From Tetramitus jugosus (taxonomy: Eukaryota; Heterolobosea; Eutetramitea; Acrasida; Vahlkampfiidae), in contig OW569345.1 of assembly GCA_937625935.1 (NCBI GenBank), forward strand, positions 496,001 through 560,000: a stretch of 64,000 nucleotides of DNA, in the 5' to 3' direction. The notes below the pieces were generated by a model. That model did no database searches. It was not told where the DNA came from and saw only the letters and a list, made by a program, of their open reading frames with translations. This document shows, in pieces, positions 53,896 to 63,648 of the stretch (position 1 is its first letter; the number at the start of each line of letters is the position of its first letter). Made by a program: the position numbers and the translations under genes.

Positions 53896-56202
53896 TCATG
53901 CGTCTTCCTTCTCTATGACTTGCATCTTGGTAGTTTCTCCCATTTTCTTTTTGAAAAAGGCCATGTGCTCCTTTTCAGACATGTGGTATGGTTTGGCGCT
54001 GGTGCCATCATTGTGCTTCTTGTCAAAACAGAAACAGATCAGAATAGTGTCGATTGTAATGTCATACATGTCCATGAATAGTGACGCGAGAGTATAATTG
54101 ATGAATACGGATACGATTGTTGGGACGAGACCGTACTTGACTCCCGGTACCATATTTCCTCCATACCGAACATTCAGATCTATTATAAAGTAGCAAGTGA
54201 GTCCTCCAATCGCTGTGATGAGTATCTTGCCGAGGAACAGGACAGCATCGCTCAAAAAGTTAACAACTCCAACTGTTAAAATGTTGGCCACAATGAGCTT
54301 GAATGCTTGTGCAGAGCTTCGACAAAAGTCTCTGCCTTTGATTGCAATGATAATGTACGCATTACGGTTGATAAATTTGACAATTTTTTCGAGCACCCAT
54401 AGCAGACCAGTAAGTATTTTCATGACCCATTTAGCAGTTTTGTCTCCGCTCTTGTCAACCTTTTTCTTCAGCTTATTGAACAAGTATCTTAGCATCTGAA
54501 CCATAGCAATAATCAATGAACCAAATGCAAGTGATCCTAAATGCCAGAACATGACACGTCCTACCCAATAGAGAACTTCGAGTTTTCTTGCTTTGCGCTT
54601 GCCATCGACCCCAGAAAAGTACCAAGTTGAGACAACTCCAGCAATTATAGTACAGGATATTGCTTGAATGAAAGCAACCGTCCAAAACCATCCAAATAGA
54701 TGATATAGTTGGAGGAATTGCAACGCAGAGCCATTCTCAACAAATGATAGAGTATCATTGTTGTTCGTAATATTCAAGGAGATATAGGGCTGCAGATCTT
54801 CAATTTTTTGAGCATACTTGTTGAATAGAGCTGTGTCGTTTGCACTAATAACAACATTGTTTGTACAACTCTGTAAATAAGCTCCAACAATGATCCAATA
54901 GATTGTCACAGCCACAATAGCTAAAAATGCCAGTGGTGGAATGATAATCATGGTATAGTTCGAGATGACAGCCTTACTCGCTTGTTTTAGGATTTTAATT
55001 GCTGTTCGAACTCTGCGGAACAAGAAAATGACTGCTCCTAAGTAGATCAAGCAAGCTGCATTGATAAGACCTCCGATAACTGCCCAAACTTTTGCGTTTC
55101 TCATAGTTTCTACATCCTCATAACCACCATTGTTCTCGGGGCGAGATTTCATGTACTTGTTGTATGCTGTCCAACTCGCGTAAGCACCAGCTGCTCCTGC
55201 AAATACAAACACGAGAACAATGACGATGTAGACGACCGGACCCACGAACAAACGAAGTAAGATTACGAATATGAAACACAGGACCAATGTTACGAGAGCA
55301 CTAATAATTAGTGGTACGTATGAATTGTACACTTCGGAAATACTTCGTTTGAAGCCATTGGTCACTGCCAGTGATTTACCAACGAGCCTATTTAAGTGAG
55401 ATGCAGTGGAGTTGGAGAAGATAGGGATACATCTCTTAAAATCTACAGGTTACGTGTTATTACGTATGTTGAGACAAAACAGCTTGATGATAATTTTGAA
55501 TGTACATACTCTCAGTGGTGAGGAAATGATTGAAGAAGCATCCACTGCCATCCATCGCAGCGTCAATCTTTTCAACGAATGTTAGATTCGTATGTTCATA
55601 ATCACAGATGATCGCATCAGTGCTGTATTTCTCTATATCGAACTTTGCGGTTGGACACTCTTGCACGCATATGCCCATATTCAAAGCATCTTTGATTCTA
55701 GCTCGAATACCATCGTTCAATGTTACTTGAATGCTAAAGGGATACCATAATTTTGGGCGATCAGATAGATCATATTTGTTGTTATTTCCCTTGCCCTTCG
55801 CATAGCCGCAGACATTTCTTTGATAATCAGTCGGTTGAATCAGTCTAGTATGAAAGCCGGTGAGCCAGAGGAACGACACAATGAAGAAGAAAAATGCATT
55901 GAATTAACATACGTGATAGGATTGCCATATCGGATACCAAATCCAGCTACAATGAACATTCCGATCCAAAACAACACAAACAACACCAAAAACCAAGGAT
56001 CGCCACAATATCGAGTCTTGTACTCCAATCCAGGACCATTATAGTCAGTATGATCAAAGCAGGGACAACAAGCAGCTATAATCCGAGTTTTCAAATGGGG
56101 TTGGAAGCTTTTTATGATGGATGGCCTTACTTCTTCAACACTTGTTTGTTCTCCCTTTACGGAGGCCTCAGTTGTCGGCGCTTCACTCGTTAAATGGATC
56201 AT
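53896..56202 (-). CDS. Choline transporter-like protein (SLC44/CTL family)
   Basis: Three exons: 56202-55913, 55844-55510 and 55442-53896, with introns of 68 and 67 bases (GTATGT...TAG each). Phases match and give 723 residues. The first join produces GNPITLIQPTDYQRNVCG, the CTL hallmark after helix 1 (like GDPxRL..G.D..GN.CG). The second gives FLTTENFKRCIPIFSNSTAS. Eleven or so hydrophobic helices follow, with family strings such as GAVIFLFRRVRTAIKILKQAS, LTGLLWVLEKIVKFINRNAY and KGRDFCRSSAQAFKLI. Family members move choline or related amines across plasma and mitochondrial membranes. The N-terminus (MIHLTSEAPTTEASVKG) is cytosolic. The start is the first in-frame ATG; an earlier exon cannot be excluded. 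Confidence 0.9.
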
Positions 56203-56799
56203 CCGATGTTGAATCGTAGGCAAGTAGTGATTATTTTTTATGCTGTGGAAATTGCAAGGCAAGCTTTGAGGTGAAACCCAACAAAGAGACAGCAACTGGA
56301 ACAAAGAAATTCAGGTCGTTTTACTGTAGGCCATTTCAACGACTTTTCTTTTGTTCGTCAGTTCCACCCGTGAAGTATCTCCGACGAACTTGTGACTTTT
56401 GCAGGAATCAAACCGATGCATCTCACAGGGTATAACTGGCACTGTCCACAAAGCATAACGAATTTCGATCGTATGTTTGAGGAAGCTCACCGAGAGTCCT
56501 CCTAATTTTTGAAATGTAGAACCGATTCTTTCTTCAGAAGTCGTTATCACCAATTCCAGCCTACCGTGGCCTGATCAAAAGAGATATCGGCCGCCCCAGA
56601 CAGTATCATTGCTTTTTATAATCTCCAGGTTATAAGACACGAACTCGCGCGTATTTTTACGAGGCGGACTATCAGTGGTTCACATCACATACCGGGTACA
56701 ACTCACGAATAATCGCCAACTGACCTATCATTCCAACACAACACAAATACAACACCGTCTTGATCAACCAATTTTTTTCCCCATCATCGAAGCTCAATC
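56203..56799. other. Divergent promoter region between the SLC44 and histidine-kinase genes
   Basis: I see no supported gene. An 80-codon frame on the minus strand has no ATG at its start. TATA-like ttttataatc near 56614 lies about 185 bases before the kinase ATG. No tRNA or repeat is visible. Confidence 0.4.
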
Positions 56800-58971
56800 A
56801 TGGTGCTCGAACTCGATAATGACCACCACATGCATCCCAAGGCACTCAACTCGATATGTGGTCAAGCACAAGACCGAGAAAGTCCCTCACCCGACCCTCT
56901 AACAACCCAAGAACGGATAGAAAATATCGCGAAACAAGCGAAACAAAATGCTGAGCAATTGTCAAAGTTTGAACAAGAGGAAAGAGTCGAGGTGCTCCAA
57001 AGATATCAAGTTCTAGGTCCAGACAATGAACTCCCTGGATCCAGAGATATTACCAGTCTCGTCTCCAAACTCTGCAAGTGTCCGTGTTCGTTCATATCGA
57101 TCGTTGACACGATCGACTCTATTGTTCATGTAAAATCAGCCGTTGGTCAAATGATTGAAGTGGGTCCCTATGAATTTACGGAGGAGTCCATCTGCCCTCA
57201 CACCATTTTTTCCGATGATTTGTACATTGTAGAGGATACATTGGACCATGAAATTTTTAAACATGCTTCCTATGTTAAGGAGCCTCCTTTCCTTCGATTT
57301 TATGCAGGAGCACCTTTAGTGACTCGTGACGGTTGTCGGTTGGGATCATTGTGCATTGTGGACAAGGAACCACGGCAGCTATCTGCCCTAGAAAAAGAAA
57401 CCTTAAGGACATTAGCCAAACAAGTGGTCTCCCAGCTTGAAACTCGCGTTCACATGAGGGAGTTGCTGGAGACTCAAACTGCTCTTGAAATGAAAAATCG
57501 AGATCTCGAGCGTCTCAGTGCAGAGAAATCAAAAATGTTAGGAATAATGTCTCACGATGTTAGACAACCATTGTCGAATATATTGGTGAGTGCAGAATTG
57601 TTGTTGACCATGGAGAGAGATTCAGCATCGAGTAGACAACAAACTGCCCTAAATCTCGACCAGAAAGAAGATGGTACTCGGACAGGAACATTGTCAGAGG
57701 AAGCACTTCAATTGGTGAGCAATATTCATGCTAGTGCGAGCTTTGCTCATGTCTTGGTTGATGAGTTGCTAGTGATGGCAAAATCAGACTTTGGAATCGT
57801 TCCTGTGGAGGTTCAACCAGAACAAACCAATATGATACGTTTGTTGAAGTCAATAGTCGATCAGAATAGGTTGTTTGCAGCTGGAAAGAATATTGAATTG
57901 CAATTTTTGATAAGAAAGTCGGACGACAGTGATGACTGCGTGTCTTACGAACAGTGGTACCTCGATCAGAATACCATGGAACCATTTCCAATTGATACAA
58001 ATGAAGAGATTACCACCAACAACCAAAATTCAAGCATTCAGCAACAATCTACCGTAACGAACGGGTCATGCTTCACCTCTAAGAAGGACATTGTTATGTG
58101 CCAAGTTGATGCCCACAAGATTGAGCAAGCAATGAACAATTTAGTGAGCAATGCTGTCAAGTTTAGTTTTCCCAATACAAGAATCAGGGTCGTTGTCTGC
58201 TTCACTGACAATGAAATGAAAATATCAATCGAAGACCAAGGGCAAGGAATACCGAGAGATGAATTGAAGTACTTGTTCAAACCAGGTAAGCGGTGCAGTG
58301 TGCGGCCGACTTCGGGTGAGACCTCGACTGGACTTGGACTCGCTATTGTGAAGAATATTATCAAGGCTCACAAGGGACATATACGTGTGAGTAGCGAAGT
58401 AGGAAGTGGAACAACTTTTCAAATTACTCTACCGAAGACAAGTGATCAGAGTCAATCCGATAGGAATGGAACTGAACGATCATCATCAACAGGTTCGGTC
58501 TCTAAGAATCATCATAACACTCAGACCTTTAGCAATACTACTTCTCATCTTGATGGTCAAGGTGGAAATCATAGGAAACTGCGTGTATTATGTGCCGAGG
58601 ACAACCTTGTGACTCAAAAGTTGCTGGGAACCATATTTCGGAAGAGGGGGCATGAAGTAGAATTGGCATCAGATGGACAAGAAACAATAGATATCATTGA
58701 GATGAACAAACCAAATCCGTTCGACATACTCCTGGTCGATGGTTACATGCCCAAAATGTCAGGATTAGAGGTGATACGGACGATACGGAAACAGGAACAA
58801 ACTGAAAGTGACAGTCGGCGGCTTCCCATCATTTGTGTGACTGGTCAAGTCTCCTCAGAATTCAATGATATGATAACGGAAGCCGGTGGAGATGGATACG
58901 TGACCAAGCCGTTCAATGTTAGCCAACTGGTGCAGCTGATCGAGAAGGTGGCGGCAAATAACATCACATAA
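56800..58971 (+). CDS. Hybrid sensor histidine kinase (GAF, HisKA, HATPase, receiver)
   Basis: 723 residues in one exon. The GAF domain (about 60-215; ISIVDTIDSIVHVKSAVG, FYAGAPLVTRDGCRLGSLCI) senses an unknown signal. A coiled linker leads to the H box IMSHDVRQPLSNIL, with phospho-acceptor His at about 252. The ATPase has N box NNLVSNAVKFSF, G1 EDQGQGIPRDEL and G2 TSTGLGLAIVKNII. A Ser/Asn-rich linker precedes the receiver domain (about 595-715), where Asp at about 647 lies in ILLVDGYMPKMSGLEVIRTI and Lys in YVTKPFN. All catalytic residues are present, so it should autophosphorylate and pass phosphate internally. There is no membrane helix, so it is soluble, unlike many such sensors. The output partner (a phosphotransfer protein) is not in the window. 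Confidence 0.95.
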   Translation: MVLELDNDHHMHPKALNSICGQAQDRESPSPDPLTTQERIENIAKQAKQNAEQLSKFEQEERVEVLQRYQVLGPDNELPGSRDITSLVSKLCKCPCSFISIVDTIDSIVHVKSAVGQMIEVGPYEFTEESICPHTIFSDDLYIVEDTLDHEIFKHASYVKEPPFLRFYAGAPLVTRDGCRLGSLCIVDKEPRQLSALEKETLRTLAKQVVSQLETRVHMRELLETQTALEMKNRDLERLSAEKSKMLGIMSHDVRQPLSNILVSAELLLTMERDSASSRQQTALNLDQKEDGTRTGTLSEEALQLVSNIHASASFAHVLVDELLVMAKSDFGIVPVEVQPEQTNMIRLLKSIVDQNRLFAAGKNIELQFLIRKSDDSDDCVSYEQWYLDQNTMEPFPIDTNEEITTNNQNSSIQQQSTVTNGSCFTSKKDIVMCQVDAHKIEQAMNNLVSNAVKFSFPNTRIRVVVCFTDNEMKISIEDQGQGIPRDELKYLFKPGKRCSVRPTSGETSTGLGLAIVKNIIKAHKGHIRVSSEVGSGTTFQITLPKTSDQSQSDRNGTERSSSTGSVSKNHHNTQTFSNTTSHLDGQGGNHRKLRVLCAEDNLVTQKLLGTIFRKRGHEVELASDGQETIDIIEMNKPNPFDILLVDGYMPKMSGLEVIRTIRKQEQTESDSRRLPIICVTGQVSSEFNDMITEAGGDGYVTKPFNVSQLVQLIEKVAANNIT

Positions 58972-59209
58972 AAACAAGAGATATTCATGAGGTGACATTT
59001 ACAATTTTTAGATACACGATCAAATTGGAATTGAATCTTTTCGATTGTTGATTTATCCTTCCTTCCTATTAGGGGAAAGATGCGAGAAAGTTGTTTTAAT
59101 TTCATTCGGCATCGGTGATTGTGATCTTGAACGAATGTGAGTTCTCAACCCATTAAGTCACCTTCAAAAAACCTATCGGACTCAGACCAACTTTTCAGAT
59201 TAAGCCCTC

Positions 59210-59884
59210 ATGACAAGTAGAATACTACGACTGGTATTAACAGGTACCAGAGAAAGGATCACAAGGATCAACCACACTATTCCATTGCTCGGTAAGTCTC
59301 GGACACCCACATCATCATTGTTATCAAGGAAGTCTCGTCAGATGTCATTGTTTTCCTCGTCATCATGTGTCAGACAATTTCACTTTGATAAGTTTTCAGA
59401 GCCTAATTTTCAACAACAGGAGAGTGATTTTCTCAACAATAGTGAGGATTCACTCCATGACAGTCCCACTTACACTCGAGAATTCATTTCCTCCTACAGA
59501 CGGAAGTCATCGGGACCTATCACTTTGGACTCCTTAGAACAACCTGTCCGAGAGGATTGTAATCAATTTTTGTCACTTCTGGACAACACAGTCAAGCTCG
59601 TGGATCGAGCTACAGAGTGTATGATTACAGAATCTTATCAACAATGCGTTGAGATTTCCACCACAGCTATTGAGCAAATAGAGTATCTTGAGAAGTCATT
59701 ACACTTGGCTCCAAAGGACATGGACTTCAAATACTTGTTGGAAACTGTGGACGATTGTAGATATAGAGCCTTTTCGGCTAGAGCCACATCCAATATGGAA
59801 CTAGGTGCTCCGAGAGAACTCATTGACTCCGACATCAGAGCATCCAAGAATGAGACCGAGTACGTTCATGACACTCGCATATAG
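59210..59884 (+). CDS. Unknown protein with a likely mitochondrial presequence and an optional in-frame intron
   Basis: 224 residues. The N-terminus MTSRILRLVLTGTRERITR is Arg-rich without acids, like a mitochondrial targeting peptide. The rest is soluble, with a helical C-terminal half (LEQPVREDCNQFLSLLDNTV, MITESYQQCVEISTTAIEQI) that looks somewhat like a TPR-type helical repeat. A consensus donor (GTAAGT at 59292) and acceptor (tttcag ending 59399) bracket 108 bases with no stop and matching phase. Removing them would still give a protein, 36 residues shorter. I kept the unspliced form. I do not recognise the family. It is convergent with the PLC-like gene. Confidence 0.6.
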   Translation: MTSRILRLVLTGTRERITRINHTIPLLGKSRTPTSSLLSRKSRQMSLFSSSSCVRQFHFDKFSEPNFQQQESDFLNNSEDSLHDSPTYTREFISSYRRKSSGPITLDSLEQPVREDCNQFLSLLDNTVKLVDRATECMITESYQQCVEISTTAIEQIEYLEKSLHLAPKDMDFKYLLETVDDCRYRAFSARATSNMELGAPRELIDSDIRASKNETEYVHDTRI

Positions 59885-60007
59885 TCCAGAACACCATGGT
59901 GTCGAGTAAATGAGCAATGATGACTGTGGTTTCAATAGAGAGTATCGTATGATTGTAAATAATTTTGTAAATTTTGTAAAGTATAGAATAGCAATTGGAA
60001 TAATAAT

Positions 60008-61606
60008 TTACACTTGATAATTGATCCAAGAGTACTTGATATTTCGTCTCTTCATTTCTTCTCTCAATTCTTTGTTGTAGTATGCCAATTGAGGAGTGCG
60101 GAACATGAATCCTTCTGGGCATGGAAGATCTTTCTTGTTGCTGAGTGTGACTTCTTCACTCGAGATCCACCACTTGTATGGAGATGCTTCGTTCTGGCAA
60201 GCATAATTGAGTTTCATATCACATTGTGAACTGTACCAAGTTCCATGATACAATTCATCACTATTCTCATCTTCAGTTGAGATGTAAACACACTTGTGGA
60301 GAGAACTCATCTTTGGTTCGTTCTTTGCCCATGTCCAGATAGAGCTAGAAACAAGTAGAGGAGAAACCTGATCCATCGAGATAAGCTTCACACCACAATC
60401 TACGAGGCTCTGAATGGTTGATGGAAGAATGAGTCCTTCTTTCTCTGGGCCATTATAGAAGGGACCATAGATTACGCTCTCGCCTCCAATCATTGTCCAG
60501 TCCTTGTAAAAATTGTAGTCGTAACCTTCAGTGTGAGATTGTTTATCGAGGCAAATAGGATGGCCCAAATACTTTCCAATACTATTCCGAGGAAAACCTG
60601 GAGTGATCATATCGAGAGGAAACAACACTGGAGGTAAGGTTGTCTGATCCATGATGTAGTCTGTTCCCAACAATACAACTCGCTTCTTGAGCTGAAGAAG
60701 TTCTTTTGTGCTAGGCCATCGATTCTTAAACTCCTGGTTCTTAATCGATGGAGTGAAAAGCAAATGTCCAAAATAATCGAGCAGTGGCATTATGACCTTA
60801 TCTGTATGACCATGATCCCACCGTTCATGATCATTAATCAGCAGAAACAATATCTGGTCATCATGACTCTCTATCCATTCTGCAATCTCTTTCAGACCAC
60901 TCTCCCATGATCTATCACTGGGAAGGCATCCAATCTGATTGGAGTCGAACTCGATCTTAATTCCAAACTCTTTCTTGATCCGCTCCACGAGCTGATTGAA
61001 CCATTCGATATTGTTTCCCGCGTGACACATGGTCAACCGATCAAAGAACCATTGAGGATCGAGATGCAACAAACGAACACCCATGTTCAACTGATCTGTC
61101 ATGCTAAACTCCTGTTGGGCCAGAACCATATCCGTATCTCTGTAGAAAAATTGCAGAACCTTTCGAATTAAATTGTCACCCATCCCGTATCCATCTGCCC
61201 TTGCATTGAAACTGTTGTGGGTCCCCAAGAATTGAACAATATTGATTGGTTCGTTCAATGATAGTTGATATTGGGTCTTTAGAGCATTACTCAACCAATC
61301 ATCGATGCGTACGGATCCTGGATTACAATGATATGACACTTGATCCACCAGTTCACTATTCTTATCATTCAAATTGTTCACTTGTGGAGGTGGGATACTC
61401 TTGTATGTACACTGAACGCTCTGAAACAGAGAGAATAATTTTTTAATGCCAGAGTTGTCGAATCGAGAGATAAACTCGTCAGAGAATAAGGGGCTTGATT
61501 GGATCTGAAATGATTGAGTAGCTTCCAGATAGTTGACCAAGAGAAACACTAGCAACAAGCCGAGAATCCAACTCAACCGAAATGAAATTGAAACTTGTGA
61601 TGCCAT
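60008..61606 (-). CDS. Secreted PLC-like phosphodiesterase with a C-type-lectin-like end
   Basis: 532 residues from the ATG at 61606, which gives a signal peptide (SWILGLLLVFLLVNYLEA). An upstream in-frame ATG at 61654 would put 16 charged residues before it. The PI-PLC-X-like TIM-barrel region (about 115-420) contains INIVQFLGTHNSFNARADGY with likely catalytic His130, GVRLLHLDPQWF, LFLLINDHERWDHGH and VVLLGTDYIMD. The second catalytic His and usual Lys/Arg residues are not certain by eye. The C-terminal ~100 residues have a C-type-lectin-like pattern: IWTWAKNEPKM, KCVYIS, HGTWYSSQCDMKLNYACQNE. The substrate is unknown; relatives cleave phospholipids or glycosyl-phosphatidylinositol. It is probably secreted or vacuolar. 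Confidence 0.72.
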   Translation of the reverse strand: MASQVSISFRLSWILGLLLVFLLVNYLEATQSFQIQSSPLFSDEFISRFDNSGIKKLFSLFQSVQCTYKSIPPPQVNNLNDKNSELVDQVSYHCNPGSVRIDDWLSNALKTQYQLSLNEPINIVQFLGTHNSFNARADGYGMGDNLIRKVLQFFYRDTDMVLAQQEFSMTDQLNMGVRLLHLDPQWFFDRLTMCHAGNNIEWFNQLVERIKKEFGIKIEFDSNQIGCLPSDRSWESGLKEIAEWIESHDDQILFLLINDHERWDHGHTDKVIMPLLDYFGHLLFTPSIKNQEFKNRWPSTKELLQLKKRVVLLGTDYIMDQTTLPPVLFPLDMITPGFPRNSIGKYLGHPICLDKQSHTEGYDYNFYKDWTMIGGESVIYGPFYNGPEKEGLILPSTIQSLVDCGVKLISMDQVSPLLVSSSIWTWAKNEPKMSSLHKCVYISTEDENSDELYHGTWYSSQCDMKLNYACQNEASPYKWWISSEEVTLSNKKDLPCPEGFMFRTPQLAYYNKELREEMKRRNIKYSWINYQV

Positions 61607-61793
61607 CGTTTTGTATTGTTTTATGATCTCTCTTTGCACGACTTTTCTCTTCATGCCAAGCAGCAACCAAAAACAGGACAATCACTCGTGTTAAGCTAAA
61701 ATTGGGATTGCACCAACCGGCCCATCATGCGTCGGAGGAATGGGATTTCAACGAAGAGTTAAAGTTGTATATTTTACAATGAGGAAAGGGTGA

Positions 61794-62720
61794 TTATGCA
61801 ATAGACACTTGAAGTTTTGCGTCTCTCTTGTGAATATACTGAGGCCTTGTTTGAGCAGAAATATTTGAATTGTCAACAGAGGCCTTTGTCAGGTACAAAT
61901 TACTCACTTCTTCAGGTGATGACATGGATGATTCTTGCTGTACTGCCTTCAATAAACCGATGAAAATCTTGTAGGTCCACATGGAATTCAAGAAACTCAT
62001 ACCCAGATACCCAATAAATGACACCATGTTTGTAAATCCACACAGTGTCTTTATCGTATCTATCTGTGAGAGCATCATGTATGGCAGGATGAACACGAGT
62101 GAGAATCGAAACAGAACAAAGCCAAGAAACATGAATAGACCGTTGAGTACATAGTAAGGACTATCCTTCATTCCCATCTTGAGCATGATGACTCTCGCAT
62201 TTACAAACGGAGTTGTAATCTCTGACAAGCAAAACATGACTACAACAACGTGGTAAACCCGATAGTAGCAGCATCCCAGAAGACAGGAAACAACGCACAC
62301 ATGATGACAGAACATGCCCAGTCCTCCCAAACTCTCAAAATCCGTCATAATCAACAAATAATCATACAAAAAGTAACCAAGTGTCCCCGTTGAAGCCAAA
62401 CTGAACGAATCACTCGTGTAAACAATATCCCAAGATTGAAACTTTGGATCATTCTTGTAGAAATAAATGGCTATAAAGCAGGAGTACAGAGCATGAATGT
62501 TGGAGACTAATCTCGATCGAATATCCTTCCACTCACTTGAAGTGCAGCTTGCTTTTATCATCTCTATATACTTGGAAGGCAACAAATGCTCACTTATGCT
62601 GTACAATCCGGCCCATAAGATGGTCGAGAGAGCGACCAACGACCAAAAATTAGCTGGTACGTCATGAATGAAATTTGCTTCTGATTGAAAGAAATTTCGG
62701 CCTATCATTCTTCCTGACAT
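61794..62720 (-). CDS. TLC-domain membrane protein (TRAM/LAG1/CLN8 family)
   Basis: 308 residues with about six or seven hydrophobic helices: WSLVALSTILWAGLYSISEH, VSNIHALYSCFIAIYFY, LGYFLYDYLLIMTDF, FCHHVCVVSCLLGCCYYRVY, VLNGLFMFLGFVLFRFSLVF and FTNMVSFIGYLGMSFLNSMW. The order S..HA..., D.SF.L...GYFLYD, then HH, then SE.TTPF.N matches the TLC domain (also LNGL.M...F...R). TMEM56/TLCD-type proteins are closest. LAG1 ceramide synthase is less likely because the Lag1 double-His motif context (HHxxT.xL) differs. Some TLC proteins bind or change lipids; this one's role is unknown. The polar tail ends AKLQVSIA. Confidence 0.82.
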   Translation of the reverse strand: MSGRMIGRNFFQSEANFIHDVPANFWSLVALSTILWAGLYSISEHLLPSKYIEMIKASCTSSEWKDIRSRLVSNIHALYSCFIAIYFYKNDPKFQSWDIVYTSDSFSLASTGTLGYFLYDYLLIMTDFESLGGLGMFCHHVCVVSCLLGCCYYRVYHVVVVMFCLSEITTPFVNARVIMLKMGMKDSPYYVLNGLFMFLGFVLFRFSLVFILPYMMLSQIDTIKTLCGFTNMVSFIGYLGMSFLNSMWTYKIFIGLLKAVQQESSMSSPEEVSNLYLTKASVDNSNISAQTRPQYIHKRDAKLQVSIA

Positions 62721-62792
62721 TATTATTGGAATGATGTTGTTATGGTTTTGACTACTAGAGGAGTTTCAGTTATCCGCTAAATATACTAGCTA

Positions 62793-63520
62793 TTATGATT
62801 TGTTAAACAATAATTCACTAGTTGTGCTATTGTTTGAATGGTTGGATTTGAATTTTGCTTGCATAAAGAAACAGCTTGGTTGAGTACGGTCAAATATATA
62901 ACCTGAGCTTCTCACCACGACAGTCCAGACTGATGTTCTTGAAAATACTCTCAGGTGATAAAATAAGCCCCCAGAATCGGCCAACCACAAAATATCATCG
63001 GAAAAATGAGTGCGAGAAATACCACATGAATTTTTTTGCTCGCCTCGTCTGGTGCTCATTTCCACAGACACCAGACATTGGATCACATGAAATTGTTTTG
63101 ACCGTGCAAACTCAACAATTTTAGATTGTACATGATGATAACGAACCATGCACCAAACTGATCATCATTGATGAGACATTCTTCAACGACAACGATATCT
63201 GTCTGACACAGTCCTTTTAGAGTTACTCACAGGCTCATCATGTTCCGGGAGAGAAACAGAGCTCGTCGTAGTGGCTCATCTGGCAATCCGTCTTTGAATT
63301 TCTCAATGTGAAATGACTTTTCATTTCCTTCAACCCCGCTCACACGCCCAGTCGACGTCACCAACATACTGTTTCCTTCCAATTTTGTCGAAGCCAAGCA
63401 GTGTACGAAACGACACCCGCACGTGAATGATGTGGCTTGCTGATTCTCCGTAAAAGCAACCCCCTCCCTGGAGTTATTGAGTGATGCTACAACGGTGATG
63501 ACGATATAACGCGTTGCTAT
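62793..63520 (-). pseudogene. Decayed RCC1-like propeller gene in the gap between TLC and ELO genes
   Basis: One minus-strand frame stays open from 63520 to 63086 (about 145 codons) except for one TGA at 63227-63229. It has no ATG near its 5' end. The readable protein looks RCC1-like: ATSFTCGCRFVHCLASTKL, NSMLVTSTGRVSGVEGNE, then after the TGA DQFGAWFVIIMYNLKLLSLH with GQNNF. A TGA at 63083 ends that frame, but similar wording continues in another frame (ILWLADSGGLFYHLRVFSRT, then SVWTVVVRSSGYIFD) down to about 62850. The base composition is richer in G and C than other gaps. I read this as a broken gene; exon structure with introns I did not see is the alternative. Confidence 0.4.
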
Positions 63521-63648
63521 TTACACACTCACACCGCACGAGAATCTTGTGCCTCAGAGCTGGACCAGTGAATTCAGTAATCAAGCAGCTAAAACTCAAC
63601 AACACCAACACACTATAACAACAAAGCTAACCTACTACAACACTGAAC

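Noticed and set aside
56311-56553. 80-codon minus-strand frame between the SLC44 and kinase genes
   Set aside because: It starts without ATG and reads as random sequence.
61607-61654. Upstream in-frame ATG at 61654 as the start of the PLC-like gene
   Set aside because: It would put charged residues before a clear signal peptide; the ATG at 61606 is more likely.
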